Positions 1-10,759 of a stretch of DNA of 64,000 bases are shown here, in pieces (position 1 is the first letter of the stretch; each line of letters opens with the position of its first letter). The stretch is from Syncephalis plumigaleata (taxonomy: Eukaryota; Zoopagomycota; Zoopagomycetes; Zoopagales; Piptocephalidaceae), in contig JAIXMF010000003.1 of assembly GCA_025201365.1 (NCBI GenBank), positions 1,550,001 to 1,614,000 on the forward strand. Direction: 5' to 3'. The notes under the pieces were generated by a model. The model ran no database searches. It worked only from the letters and a program-made list of their open reading frames with translations, and had not been told where the DNA came from. The translations under genes and the position numbers were made by a program.

Positions 1-341
1 AGCCGTTAGGTCTTCTTTCCCAATTCGATGTTACCAACATGTGCAATGCTCTAAATAAATCTAGTTCTATATTAGAATGCAGTAATATGCCTCTGATGTT
101 GATGGATTGATTATCAGCCAGTCTAGAATCGAATGTATTCTTTACCATAAACAGAGATCGAACAGTTACTATTTAAACGCCGATACATAAAGTGGAATCG
201 ACGACAACATCAAATATCCATCAGTAATTTTTAGTGCATTCTTCTCTAGTCGTGTTCTTTTCTTTCTTTCTTTCTTTCTTTCTCCTTATTTCTGGTTTTC
301 ATTCCTTGCTTTACGCTTACGATTATTCTCGATTCATCATT

Positions 342-947
342 ATGCATCTCCAGAATCTACTCTTAACGATACTCACCTACTTGTTTGTACTATCCGTGTT
401 TGATAGTATTGAAATGGTTGGATCGGCACTCACCAGCGAGTCTATAAAAGATTTGTCACGCAAAGAAATACTTGACCGTCTGGCCAGTCAGAAAGCACCA
501 TCATTACCTCCGGGATATAATGTGGCTGAGCGTATGCAAAATATTATGCCTATAGGAAAGGTCCTGGGATCCCACGACTCTATGATGCGCATTCAAGAAT
601 GGTGGTCCTCCGGGAACATCTGGGCTATCGGCTATGGTAGCTACACGAGCCTTACTAATATGCAAATAGAGGGTCTCCCCGTTAGAAATGTACCAATGTA
701 CATCGTTTGCACCGCTCACTTCAAGTACTACTCCAGATTGGCAGTGGGACGCAAAGTAAGTTGGAATAATAGTGTTGATATGAGTGCTATCAGCTAATCT
801 AATGCTTACTGCTAGCTCTTACGCGATGATTTTAATAACGTTTCCATTGATATACCTGGTACAAATCATGTAAAAGTTATGGATACCCTAAAGTCATTCA
901 TGGCTGATAAGATGCACGCCTGTAATATTCTTTTGCCCGAACCGTAG
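342..947 (+). CDS. Secreted orphan protein, two exons
   Basis: Not recognised. Exon 1 is 342-755 and exon 2 is 816-947, joined by a 60-bp intron (GTAAGT donor, CTAAT branch, TAG acceptor, phase 0), giving 181 residues. The open frame extends upstream to 234 only through a GTG codon, so the ATG at 342 is chosen. Residues 1 to about 25 are hydrophobic (MHLQNLLLTILTYLFVL) and look like a signal peptide. The mature part has no membrane segment and is mixed alpha/beta in composition; exon 2 adds 43 residues ending in LLPEP. A secreted or secretory-pathway role is inferred from the leader only. It is followed by the convergent seven-helix gene. Confidence 0.6.
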
Positions 948-1241
948 TGGTAAATCCGGTACTCAGCTAGTTTTTTTGTCTTATTTGTTGCTGATATTGC
1001 AAAATGATCATTAGTAATTCTTATAAACTTGTAAACAAACACTATTAGTCTACAGTTTGATCTCAATTCGCAAATAATGAGCATGGCATGTGTAATTTAA
1101 TGTGCAAGAGAATATTACGCATCTAACATTAGTGTGATTGTTGTTTAATCTAGTAAGTGACAAGAATTGCATTGTATAGCTAATATATGTATGAGTATGA
1201 GCATAGAAAAATAAAAGAATGCGATTTGTTGCTAAGCAATA

Positions 1242-2255
1242 TCATTTATGTATAAATAATTCGGATGTCTTCTTGATAGCTAGTCCCACTTTGATGCTAA
1301 TGTAGTTGGAACTTTGTTTCTTACGCTTATTTCTCATATTGCGACAATGTCTAACTAGTATGGTGTTGACGATCATCCTGTAAAATCATTATTGTTATTA
1401 TTAGTACGCATTGCTAATATCGTCTAATAATAATATTGGCACTTACCAGTCCATAGGATAATAATAATCCGGTCTAATAATCTCCAGTTGCAATGCGACA
1501 AGTATCGTAAAGATAATATTGCACAATAAGGCTAGTGTAATGGTCTGAATACCATCCTGCGCTAGTTGCTTCCACGTATCCGAACCATATTTGCGATACT
1601 CCTTGTAGGCGGTAGAACAGAAGAGTGCCGAGAAGAACGTGTTGAGTGGCGCGTTGATTCCCGTCCAACACCATATGAATCCGTATGGATAGTAGAATAC
1701 GCAGCCAAGCTCTTGATCTACCTTGGAAAACGTGTAGAGCATTAGCACCGCTGGAAATGACAATTGTATTAGCATAAGCGGAATACTGATATAGATTATC
1801 CAGCGCTGTTTGTCAAGTACTATATACGCTTTTTGAGCAAAGATCGTGCTATTACACAGCGAAGCGATGGTCGTGCCACATCCGATGGCCCATATGATTA
1901 TCCTACAATTAATGAGTACACCCATGTCGGACATGATGGCCATCACCGAAACGATGAGGCCAGTAATGGATGAAATGAAACAACACCACGATGGCATGAC
2001 TTCCGGGCGGGATATGACCATTTTACTAGAGATGATCGAATTATACGCGAATACATGGCACATAATCATGCTGACCACAAGTGACTCTTGAATGCAAAAT
2101 AGTCGAGCACGTTGATCTAGCATGCTTCCGGATAATCCTGCAAAGTAATCGAGAAAATTCACCTCGCCCAGCGGATGAAGTGGGATTCCCCATAGCTTTT
2201 CCGCGTCTTGCTTCCATGCCAGCGTTTCTGAGCTGCTAAAGTGATCTATAGGCAT
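1242..2255 (-). CDS. Seven-helix orphan membrane protein, family member 1
   Basis: One of three paralogues in this window (others at 16652-17608 and 45210-46206). Exon 1 is 2255-1447 and exon 2 is 1377-1242, giving 314 residues. The first exon alone appears to end at a stop after MDW, but that point is a GTAAGT donor in all three copies. Exon 2 supplies a seventh hydrophobic segment (WMIVNTILVRHC) and a basic tail. Conserved family marks are an amphipathic N-terminus (MPI...W..DAEKLWGIPLHPLGE), PSWCC, NCRIIIWAIG, CNSTIFAQKAYI, GINAPLNTFFS and DGIQTI. The layout (soluble N-terminus, seven helices, basic C-tail) is receptor-like, but I cannot link it to a named GPCR class. Function unknown. Confidence 0.72.
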
Positions 2256-2856
2256 TGTTGCGGACTAGTAGCGATATTGATAGTGATATAGGAATTGGTT
2301 GCTAAACAATTGAAAGGTCGTGTAATTGGAAATGCTTGCGAGATAATAGATATTATAATTCCACTTGCATATCGCTCAATAGTAAGTCATAAAGTCCTTG
2401 TACATGCTTACTCTACTGATTGTTGCATTGACTCCCTTTATCAAGTGTCAGCTTGTTTTCTTTTTTGACAATAGTAGTGGTTCTCTAAAATTTAGTATAG
2501 CAATAATGAAAGGTAAATATGTGTACATCTAGCGTAGATAACCAAGTAGAGATCTTTATAGATATCGATAGAGATATATGTTTTTTGCGAGGTGGAGGTG
2601 CAGTTGGGAGAGGCTTGGATGTTGTCAGCATTTTCTCTCTCTCTCTCTTGTGGTCTATCTCTTTTTATTCTGATGTAGCAAACTGGTTTATGATGTCACA
2701 CAAACCAATTATCGTTTACGATTGTGGTGAATATAGGCAACAATGCTCAACGCCATCAGTATCCGCGTTACGTGCTCCAGTTTAATACTCTCTCTATTTT
2801 CTACTCTCGTTCTAGTCAACTTATCTGCCTATCGATTCCACTAGACTAATATCAAC
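2256..2856. other. Intergenic, divergent promoters
   Basis: No supported gene. The stretch lies between two divergently transcribed genes and so should hold both promoters. A short CT run lies at about 2635-2650. An open frame at 2519-2785 shows no recognisable protein features. Confidence 0.5.
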
Positions 2857-3087
2857 ATGAAGTTCTCTGCCGTTCTCGCTATTGCCGTCGCCGTTATCGC
2901 TGTCGCCAGTCTGGTCGCTGTTGATGCTAGTCCCGTCCTGGATCGTCGTGCCCCTCAAGAGCATGATCCTCTAACCAGCGCCACTGGCAATGTTGCTGGC
3001 ATTCCTTTTGAGCAGACAGCTGCCAACGGCGTCATTGATCACACCCAACTTGGTGATATCGATCTTACAGTTCCTTGGCCTAACTAA
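2857..3087 (+). CDS. Small secreted peptide precursor, 76 aa
   Basis: Uninterrupted ATG-to-stop frame of 76 residues, preceded by an A-rich start context (atcaacATG). Residues 1 to about 24 form a clear signal peptide (MKFSAVLAIAVAV... ending VDASP). A dibasic RR at residues 30-31 (LDRRAP) is a plausible Kex2-type site, leaving a mature peptide of about 45 residues that is acidic and cysteine-free and ends in VPWPN. AT-rich 3' flank with AATAAA-like signals follows. Family not recognised. Secretion and proteolytic processing are inference from the leader and dibasic site; the role could be a signalling peptide, a structural wall peptide or an effector. Confidence 0.7.
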   Translation: MKFSAVLAIAVAVIAVASLVAVDASPVLDRRAPQEHDPLTSATGNVAGIPFEQTAANGVIDHTQLGDIDLTVPWPN

Positions 3088-3503
3088 AACTAAGCAAACA
3101 AGACAAGGACATCATCAAGTAGATATTATATGTATTCAAGTCATTATTCCTTGATACAACAACAAATGCATTTACAAGATCATACAATCATATATTGAAT
3201 AAATATGTCGTATTCTGACCATTACACGCATAACTAATGTCTATTTCTTTATTACAACTAATCTAAGCGATCATTAATATTAATTGCGAATCAAAGTGTT
3301 GCTGTATACTACATTGTTTTTCCATCCAATTAGCCCAATGATCAATGGAAACGTAATTTCCATACTCACTCCTTGCACTGTAATAAAATGTCTCACCTTT
3401 CGTAGATCTTCAATGACTACATGTACACAGTTTTTCTTTCCCTCCTTTGTTGCTTTCACCAGCATTATCCACTAAGAGATATTCGGCCTTTTTCGTTATC
3501 AAT

Positions 3504-4448
3504 ATGTCAACCAATTATCACAGTATTCAGCAGGTACCGCCACCTGCCTATGACTCCATAACCAGTGAGGATATTCAACCGGCCAACGAGTCTTCCGGTT
3601 CGTATCAAAATACTGACCGTCATTTACCCGACGACTTCAAGTATGGCGTCAACGTAGCCGAATCTGACGTGGAAATACGTCAAGGTAAATGGTACCCGCC
3701 TTTATAACGCCTATAACACTTGTTGCGAACTAATGAACTCCATTGATATATGACAATACAGCATTTGTACGTAAAGTCTACGGTATATTGACCATGCAAT
3801 TATTGGGCACCACGGCCATAAGTGCGCTATGCATGTTCAACGAAACCGTAAAGACTTGGGTACAGAGCAGCCCATGGGTATTGCTTGGCAGTTCCCTCGG
3901 TACATTTGTCGTTCTATTGGCGCTACTGTACTATCGTGAATCGCATCCAAAGAACATGTATCTACTTGGCTTGTTCACCGTAATGGAAAGCTACACCATT
4001 GGCACTATCGGTAAGTAGATCAACGCTGGAATGACATACAATTTTAATTGTGCCTATTTATATCATCATTATAGTGAGCTTTTACGACGCGGCCATCGTT
4101 CTGCAGGCATTACTTATATCTCTGGGCGTTTTTATCGGTTTGACGGCTTTCACCATGCAGACAAAGTATGACTTTTCCGGAATAGGACCATTCCTCTACG
4201 CAAGCATATGGGGAATTGTCATTGCAAGCATTGTTCAGATCTTTTTGCCATTCTCAAGATGGCTCGATCTGGGCATTGCTATATTCTCGGTCCTCGTGTT
4301 CTCGGGCTACATCATCTACGACACGCAACAAATTATGAAGCATCTGTCGTGTGACGAGTACATCGTGGCAGCTGTCGATTTGTACCTCGACTTTATCAAT
4401 TTGTTCCTCAACATTCTTCGTATTCTCAATGAGCTAAATCGCGATTAG
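3504..4448 (+). CDS. Bax inhibitor-1 / TMBIM (Lifeguard) family membrane protein
   Basis: Three exons (3504-3684, 3762-4010, 4075-4448; both introns phase 1) give 267 residues. The first about 55 residues are polar and Pro/Gln/Ser-rich (QQVPPPAYDS), as in Lifeguard proteins. The rest has about seven hydrophobic segments. Family marks include FVRKVYGILTMQLL at the start of the membrane domain, SYTIGTI, SFYDAAIVLQAL, GYIIYDTQQIM and the acidic DEYIVAAVDLYLDFINLFLNILRIL end, which in the family carries the pH-sensing aspartates of the ER calcium-leak pore. Fungal homologue is Bxi1/Ybh3. Expected location is ER or vacuole membrane, with a role in calcium handling and stress survival. Confidence 0.92.
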
Positions 4449-5261
4449 TCAAACGGAACATTGTGTTAATAAAATGTTTATTCTCTATGCTTAAAAGATC
4501 CTGGCCAACATTCCGGCAGTTGCGTGAGATAATACATACTATCATGCTCCCCATTTCAATATGCATCGAATGAATGTACTTGCAGTGTTCTAGTTTCATT
4601 GCTCATGCCATGAATAATCGGCGAGTACCGTCGACATGGTTCTACTTGATAGCAGCACTATGATCACTTTTATATTACAAGTGTTAACGTGTCTACTCTA
4701 ATGGTTATACCATTCTCTCTCTTTATTCATTTTACTCGTTCTGTTCATTACTTTACTAATTTCTTTGCTTATTCCCTTATCGTAGCTCGCGCGTTCTACT
4801 CATTCCTCCTGCTCATTACGCTCATTCACTTCGTATTCCTTACATAGTACACTCATTCCTTCTGCTTAGTATATTCGCTCACTTCTCTCTGCTCTTGGAT
4901 TCCTCGCTGACTCTACCTGCTACACTCCTTCTGCTCTACTCTTTACTACACTGCGCCAGCATCACTGGTTAACACTTGTATACGTGGGACATGTTCCCTT
5001 TAATCATTGTTATTAATAAATGTTAATAAAATACATAGATTTATTCAATAAGCAGATTGACATATTTATTCAATAAATGATTGAATGATCTTGTAGATAT
5101 ATTTCTTGGTCCAAGGAATAATGACTTGAATAGCATGGACACTAAAGGGTCTTGCATCAATCCATTCTTGACTTGAATACCTATAATATCTACTTGATAA
5201 TGTCCTTGTCTTGCTCTAATCATGATGGATTAGTATGAGTATAATTATTGTGGATTATTAC
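4449..5261. other. Intergenic, AT- and CT-rich
   Basis: No supported gene. About 4720-4960 is a CT-rich low-complexity stretch (repeated 'ctcattc'-like words). The right end leads into the satellite unit that the LTR element interrupts. Confidence 0.5.
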
Positions 5262-5297
5262 CTTACCATTCCTCAAGATGTCTTAACAATTAACGTG
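5262..5297. repeat. Left remnant of an ~84-bp satellite unit split by the LTR element
   Basis: A CTTAC core at 5262-5266 starts 36 bp that run to the target duplication ACGTG (5293-5297). The matching 46 bp to the next CTTAC core lie on the other side of the element (11064-11109). Together they make 82 bp, close to the period of the array downstream. The element therefore inserted into a pre-existing satellite unit. Sequence left of 5262 may contain further badly decayed units, which I cannot delimit. Confidence 0.6.
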
Positions 5298-5596
5298 TGT
5301 CACGGCCCTATCTGGTAGGGGGCACGATAGGGGCCGGACAAGGGATTCCAGAAAGTGACGTGCAACAACCTCAGTTAGCTGCAGTGGCTCACTGTTGGAA
5401 TGTATAGACAAATAAAACACTTTAACACGGTTAATACTTGTAAGACACTTGGAGCACAGTAGTGTAGAGATAAAAGATAGAATTGTTCGTCTTTATTAAA
5501 ATTTGCTTTTGCGTTTGCTTTTTCTTCTCTCGACGCTGAACGTGCAGCTATCTTATTCTGGACCGCTAAGCCACGAGGTCAAGATATGGCGCCACA
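5298..5596 (-). repeat. Downstream (3') LTR of the Ty3/gypsy element
   Basis: 299 bp, the same sequence on reading as 10760-11058. The end of the pol frame overlaps its first about 45 bases. Flanked on its outer side by ACGTG. Confidence 0.93.
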
Positions 5597-8500
5597 TCAC
5601 TCCCTCTTCGAGTGTTGAGCGTCCCGCCAACATACTAGGTTGGTCTTCGCTAGATAATAATAAAGTGTTAGTTAATGATAATACTGAAACTGGCTCACTG
5701 GCCGTGGGGGATAATAATAAATGTTGTGGACGAGAGTGTAAAGGAATAATTCGATCAGCGTGTGCGGGGAATGTCCTTTTTGTGTCGAGATCACATAGTC
5801 TGTAATTGACAGCTGACGTCTGCTCTACGACTCGGAAGGGTCCACGTATACGTTCCTTCATCTTCTTTAATTTGGATCCTTTCAACAGCGTTTCTTCTAA
5901 CCATACCAAATCACCCTCATTGAATGCTTCTCTTCTTCTTCCTTTGTTATAACGTGCTGATTGACGGCGTTGGGCGGCTTCGATCATGAGGCGAGCTCGT
6001 TCTCGTACATCATTCAACCGTAATTGTAAGTCCTTCACGTACTCTTCGTATTCTTCAGTTCGCTTATTGAATCGTGCTTTTGTCGCGGGCATGTTGTTAA
6101 CAGCGACTTCTAATGGTTGAGTGGCTTCGCGGCCGTAGAGTAGGTTGAAGGGCGTCTGACCAGCAGACGATTGCGGTGTAGTGCGATAGGCGAACAACAG
6201 TAAAGGTAAGTACTTGTCCCAGTCGGTTTCGAAGTCGTTAGTGAACTTGGCAATCATTGAAGCTAGCGTATGATTGAAACGTTCAACGAGACCGTCAGTT
6301 TGTGGACGTCGTGCTGATGTAATTCGCTGACGAATGCCTAGGCGGCGCGCGATTCCTGCTGTGAGACCAGACGTGAAGTTGGTACCTCCGTCTGTGAGGA
6401 GTACACGGGGCATTCCATGTCGAGCGATAATGTTATTCATAAGGAACTTGACGGTAGTCTCGGCTGTAGCGTCCGGTATCGCAGCAGCTTCGATCCATCG
6501 AGTTGTGTAATCGCAACATACGACAACATACTTATTACCATACTCTGACTCAGTAAACGGTCCCATTAGGTCGATAGCGATAAAGTCGAACGGCTTCTCG
6601 GGTACCGGCAGAGACTGTAGCAAACCAGAACGCTGTGTGATGCGTCGTTGCTTCTGGCATCTCACACAAGTTGCTACATAATCTCTAACGTCACTATGTA
6701 AGTTCGACCACCAGTACTTTTGTCGAATTCGTTTATATGTGCGATATCTACCGAGATGGCCGGATAATTCTTGATCATGATTATGATATAGAACAACGGG
6801 TCGGAACTGTTTCGGTACTACGTCCAATAGTACTTCTTGATCTTCTTCCATCTTTCGGCGCATCAATCGACCGTCGACGAGGCGATAACTTCGAGCGCGT
6901 TTCTTGATCGAACGTCGTGTAGGTTCATTCATCATGATAAGATGATCGTTACCTTTCGACAAATAACCGTAGATGTCACAAGTGGCGTTCTCACTGCGTT
7001 GTGCCTGGAGCCATTCGTCTGCCGTAGGTAATAATGGTACAGCGGCCGTGGACATGATTTCGACAGCTTTATCTTCTTCGGCTTGAGCGACTAGTTCCGG
7101 CCATGGCAAGGGATCTCGCGACAAGGCATCGGCGTTGGAGTTGGCAGTGCCTCGACGGTACTCGATAGTGGGGCAATACTCTTGTAATCGCAGCACCCAC
7201 CTACCTAGTCTACCGGTTGGATTTGGACGAGACATTAACCAGCGTAAGGCGGAGTGATCGGTAACGACAGTGAATTCACCACCGTAAATGTATGGTCGAA
7301 ATTTGTCGATGGCCCACACGATCGCTAAGCATTCACCTTCCGTGGCTGAGTAGTTGCGTTCAGCTTGGTTGAGAGCACGGCTGGCGTATGCGATAGGCTT
7401 CCATTGGTCGTTCACGAGTTGAGAAATGACGGCACCAATACCAGTAGAAGAGGCATCGGTCTCAATTCGGAAAGGCTTGGAAAGATCGGGGTAAGTGAGA
7501 ACAACATCATCGGTAAGGGCTTGACGTAACTGATCGAAGGCAGCTTGTTGAGCATCGGTCCAGGTAAATGGCGTGTTCTTCTTAGTGAGACGATGTAACG
7601 GTTCAGCTTTCTCAGAGAAATTAGGAATGAATCGTCTATAATAGGAAGCAAGACCTAAGAAGCTTTTACATCCACGGACATCTACAGGAAGAGGAAATTG
7701 ATGAACAGCGGCGATTTTGTTGGGATCCGGCTTAACACCGTTGGCAGTGACCAAATGACCAAGGTAAGCAATCTCTTGATGACCGAAGTGACACTTGCTC
7801 TTCTTTAGTCGTAGGCCAGCCGTACGTAAGCGTTGAAAGACTTCTCGTAGACGTTCTAGATGTTCCTCGAACGTCCGTCCATAAACGATAATATCGTCCA
7901 GGTACACGATGCAGGTACGCCATTTCAATCCAGCCAGCACTTCGTTCATAAGACGTTGGAACGTAGCTGGTGCATTGCAAAGTCCAAAAGGCATGACTTT
8001 GAATTGATATAGACCATCGTGTGTAATAAAAGCAGTCTTTTCTCTATCTTTAACGTTCATTTTGACTTGCCAATAACCTGAAGCTAAATCTAACGTAGTA
8101 AACCAACGAGCGCCAGACAGCATGTCCAAGGCGTCATCTACTCGCGTAGTAGGATAAGAATCCTTCTTGGTTACTTCGTTAAGTCTACGGTAATCTACAC
8201 AAAATCGTGCGCCTCCATCCTTCTTACCAACAAGAACAACAGGGGAAGACCAAGGGCTGAAAGAGCGTTCAATGATTCCGTTTTTGAGCATATCATTAAC
8301 AGAATTGGTGATAATCTCGCGTTGACGATGAGCTACGCGATATGGCGGTGAGTTGATGGGTCTACTGTCGCCAGTATTAATGAAGTGTTGTATACTAGTA
8401 GTTGCACCAGGATTATTAGGATTATCTGCAAATAGATCCGTAAATTCCCGTAGCAACTTGTCGAGAAGGTACTTGCGTTCCGATTCGACCAGTTCAACAT

Positions 8501-9101
8501 GTGGAGACTGAGATACTGCCGCAGAAATAAGGGCTGTAGGAGTCTCTTCGTTGAGTTGGGGCTGAATAGCATCATAGCATTGTTGTAGCTTCCTGCTAAG
8601 CCGACTATTGCGAATGCGTTTCTCAGCAACGGCAACAAAGTGTATACCGTGCGAGTGGGTTGACATTTTCATAGGTAAGGAATGATTGCCGACTGTCAAC
8701 GTGCCAGCAGCGCAATCTATGGTGGCGCTAGCATCGGTTAACCAATCCATACCTAATAGGAGATCATATGGAGATGCATGAAGTATGATCGCTTCGACTT
8801 GACGTTCCACATCAGCAACTTGCACTTGTACTTGACAGTATCCGCAAGTGTGAGCGTGTCGTCCATCTGCTAGCTTAACAAACGAGTTCCGATTCGGTCC
8901 AACCTTTATGCCTAGACGTGAGCATAAGGCGCTAGAGATTACCGTTTGTTGGGCTCCTGTGTCCACTAGCATAGTTGTTGCGTGTCCGTTCACAAAACCG
9001 GCCTGTAAGAGTGCGTTAGCGGTAACAGCACCTATCACGGCATCTGGTTGTGATAAGGGATTTGCTAGAAGGGGGGTGCCAATACCCTCAATCATCGGCA
9101 C
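5553..9101 (-). CDS. pol: pol of the Ty3/gypsy element
   Basis: About 1,180 codons. Domains in order: aspartic protease (VDTGAQQTVIS) near residue 45; reverse transcriptase at roughly 260-440 with the YLDDIIVYG catalytic box; RNase H at roughly 530-650 (ETDASSTGIGAV, YSATEGECLAIVWA, VVTDHSALRWL); zinc-binding HHCC region (HNHDQELSGHLG...CVRCQKQ); integrase core with IDLMGPF, LTDGGTNFTS and RPQTDGLVERFN; and a GPF-type C-terminus (IRGPFRVVEQ). The frame runs into the downstream LTR. These domains and their order place it in Ty3/gypsy. No separate envelope frame was seen. Confidence 0.93.
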   Translation of the reverse strand: MPMIEGIGTPLLANPLSQPDAVIGAVTANALLQAGFVNGHATTMLVDTGAQQTVISSALCSRLGIKVGPNRNSFVKLADGRHAHTCGYCQVQVQVADVERQVEAIILHASPYDLLLGMDWLTDASATIDCAAGTLTVGNHSLPMKMSTHSHGIHFVAVAEKRIRNSRLSRKLQQCYDAIQPQLNEETPTALISAAVSQSPHVELVESERKYLLDKLLREFTDLFADNPNNPGATTSIQHFINTGDSRPINSPPYRVAHRQREIITNSVNDMLKNGIIERSFSPWSSPVVLVGKKDGGARFCVDYRRLNEVTKKDSYPTTRVDDALDMLSGARWFTTLDLASGYWQVKMNVKDREKTAFITHDGLYQFKVMPFGLCNAPATFQRLMNEVLAGLKWRTCIVYLDDIIVYGRTFEEHLERLREVFQRLRTAGLRLKKSKCHFGHQEIAYLGHLVTANGVKPDPNKIAAVHQFPLPVDVRGCKSFLGLASYYRRFIPNFSEKAEPLHRLTKKNTPFTWTDAQQAAFDQLRQALTDDVVLTYPDLSKPFRIETDASSTGIGAVISQLVNDQWKPIAYASRALNQAERNYSATEGECLAIVWAIDKFRPYIYGGEFTVVTDHSALRWLMSRPNPTGRLGRWVLRLQEYCPTIEYRRGTANSNADALSRDPLPWPELVAQAEEDKAVEIMSTAAVPLLPTADEWLQAQRSENATCDIYGYLSKGNDHLIMMNEPTRRSIKKRARSYRLVDGRLMRRKMEEDQEVLLDVVPKQFRPVVLYHNHDQELSGHLGRYRTYKRIRQKYWWSNLHSDVRDYVATCVRCQKQRRITQRSGLLQSLPVPEKPFDFIAIDLMGPFTESEYGNKYVVVCCDYTTRWIEAAAIPDATAETTVKFLMNNIIARHGMPRVLLTDGGTNFTSGLTAGIARRLGIRQRITSARRPQTDGLVERFNHTLASMIAKFTNDFETDWDKYLPLLLFAYRTTPQSSAGQTPFNLLYGREATQPLEVAVNNMPATKARFNKRTEEYEEYVKDLQLRLNDVRERARLMIEAAQRRQSARYNKGRRREAFNEGDLVWLEETLLKGSKLKKMKERIRGPFRVVEQTSAVNYRLCDLDTKRTFPAHADRIIPLHSRPQHLLLSPTASEPVSVLSLTNTLLLSSEDQPSMLAGRSTLEEGVMWRHILTSWLSGPE
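5597..5612 (-). other. Polypurine tract of the LTR element
   Basis: On the minus strand the purine-rich CGAAGAGGGAGTGA immediately precedes the downstream LTR start (TGTGGCGCC), which is the position of the plus-strand primer in LTR elements. Confidence 0.65.
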
Positions 9102-9106
9102 CCGGT

Positions 9107-10534
9107 TTAGTTTTCCGACGGCTGAGCAGCCTCAGGCAATTTGCCAGTGACTGACTCACGAGCCGCAGATAACTTAGGACACTTATAGGCGGCGTGTCCT
9201 GGATCGTCACAGAGAGCACAAGGATGGCGCGGCGCAGAAGGTGGCTTCTCCTTGCGTCGTGGACGTTGTCGTCGGTCGTCATATTGCTTCTGTGTCGATC
9301 GGGTGTTAGAAGGGATAGAATCATCTTCTTGTACGGCAGCTACGAACTTTGGTTTAACAGGCGTTGATGACTGGGTAAGTAGTTTGTCGATACTCTTTCC
9401 GCGTGATCGTAATTCCTCGAGTGATGAAATCAGATATAATTTGAGTAGATCACGAGTAGATTCATCGGCGTTGACCTTGAAGTAGTACCAAATCGTTTCG
9501 TCGCTGACTTTGGCGCGTATTCCGTTCATCTCGATGCGATCGGCATAGTCGAGGAGAGATTCCTTCGGACGCTTGCGAGTAGAATGGAACGTAGCTAACA
9601 CTCCTTCTTTAGGATCTTCTTGATACCAATGACCTCGTATACTAGTTACAAGTTCATCATAGAGACCAGGTTTAAACGAAGCTAACTGTTTCGTAGCGCG
9701 AGCACACCATACCTTTTCATGCTGTCGTAAACCATATATTAATGCACAGCATTGATCCTTTTCGGACCATGGAGACATATCTGCGACAAGGGTGAATTCG
9801 TCTAACCATTCCAAAGGGTCATCCTTCTCGTTCAGTATGGGTATCTCCATCTTTGGTGCGTAGGAATGACGATACGACGGTGGTAATATAGGGAGTTCAA
9901 CATCGTCATGATCTGATTCATCATCTGGCGTCATCACGCTTTCACGACGAACAGGGCGACGAATCTGGATAGTTGGAGATGGTGTGTGATCGTTCTGCGA
10001 AGGTAAGCGATATGGAACATGAGCAGTACCAGGTGTTTCGACGATAGGTTGTGAGGGCGGATCAGGGCGAGTTATGCCAAGCGTAATGATCATTTGCTCA
10101 GCTAACGCTACAGCCTGTGTCTGCGTCAACCTGTGTTGTTGGTTGACTACGTAATCCATAAACATAGCAACTGCATTTGGAGACTGGTCATCCTGTGTAC
10201 TAATAGCTTGTTGTACAGCAGCGAACGGATTATTCGGATCAGTAGGAAGTGTGACGTCTTCGGCGGTTGGCGTAGGGACGGTCTCGACGGCCTGTTCCGG
10301 AGGGATAGTAGTGGGAGCGGTCCTAACAGCCTGTGGGTGGAGAACAGTAGTGGCAACGGCTTGAGATACCGCTGCGGTAGGCTGAGGATCGGTCGTCACT
10401 GGAGGGTCGCCTTCGACTGGGGAAGTCGGCACAGGCGCCTCAGATTCTTCCTCGGCGGGAACAGCCGGAGCGTTGGATGGGCCTGCAGCTTCGTCCTCGC
10501 GCTGGGCCGACGCACGTGTATATATGGGTGTCAT
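9107..10534 (-). CDS. gag: gag of the Ty3/gypsy element
   Basis: About 475 residues from the ATG at 10534. The N-terminal 200 residues are Pro/Thr/Ala-rich and disordered. The centre (WLDEFTLVADMSPWSEKDQC onward) resembles the capsid-type gag region of Ty3/gypsy elements. A CCHC zinc knuckle (CALCDDPGHAAYKC) lies near the C-terminus after a basic stretch and would bind RNA. The pol frame begins just beyond it in a different frame, an arrangement that the family commonly expresses through translational recoding. Confidence 0.85.
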   Translation of the reverse strand: MTPIYTRASAQREDEAAGPSNAPAVPAEEESEAPVPTSPVEGDPPVTTDPQPTAAVSQAVATTVLHPQAVRTAPTTIPPEQAVETVPTPTAEDVTLPTDPNNPFAAVQQAISTQDDQSPNAVAMFMDYVVNQQHRLTQTQAVALAEQMIITLGITRPDPPSQPIVETPGTAHVPYRLPSQNDHTPSPTIQIRRPVRRESVMTPDDESDHDDVELPILPPSYRHSYAPKMEIPILNEKDDPLEWLDEFTLVADMSPWSEKDQCCALIYGLRQHEKVWCARATKQLASFKPGLYDELVTSIRGHWYQEDPKEGVLATFHSTRKRPKESLLDYADRIEMNGIRAKVSDETIWYYFKVNADESTRDLLKLYLISSLEELRSRGKSIDKLLTQSSTPVKPKFVAAVQEDDSIPSNTRSTQKQYDDRRQRPRRKEKPPSAPRHPCALCDDPGHAAYKCPKLSAARESVTGKLPEAAQPSEN

Positions 10535-10741
10535 TATGTGCAATGATCGTAAGATAAGGTGAAATAAATAGGAAATAATAGAACGTAAGGGAAATGGGAG
10601 TAATAACGTAGAATGTAAAAATCGTTAACGTAATATGTGATAGGAAGGGTAGAGAGCGGGATTCGTGTCCTACAAGATTAGTGAAATGTGGTTGGGCACC
10701 GAACGCGCTTGCTACTAGAAGGTAAGTTTTCGCTTCACGCG

Positions 10742-10757
10742 CCCGGGTTCTCCACCA
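10742..10757 (-). other. Primer-binding site of the LTR element
   Basis: Read on the minus strand, TGGTGGAGAACCCGGG begins two bases inside the upstream LTR. It starts with the TGG complementary to a tRNA 3' CCA end, as expected for a minus-strand primer site. The complementary tRNA acceptor would end GTTCTCCACCA; I did not identify which tRNA this is. Confidence 0.75.
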
Positions 10758-10759
10758 GT

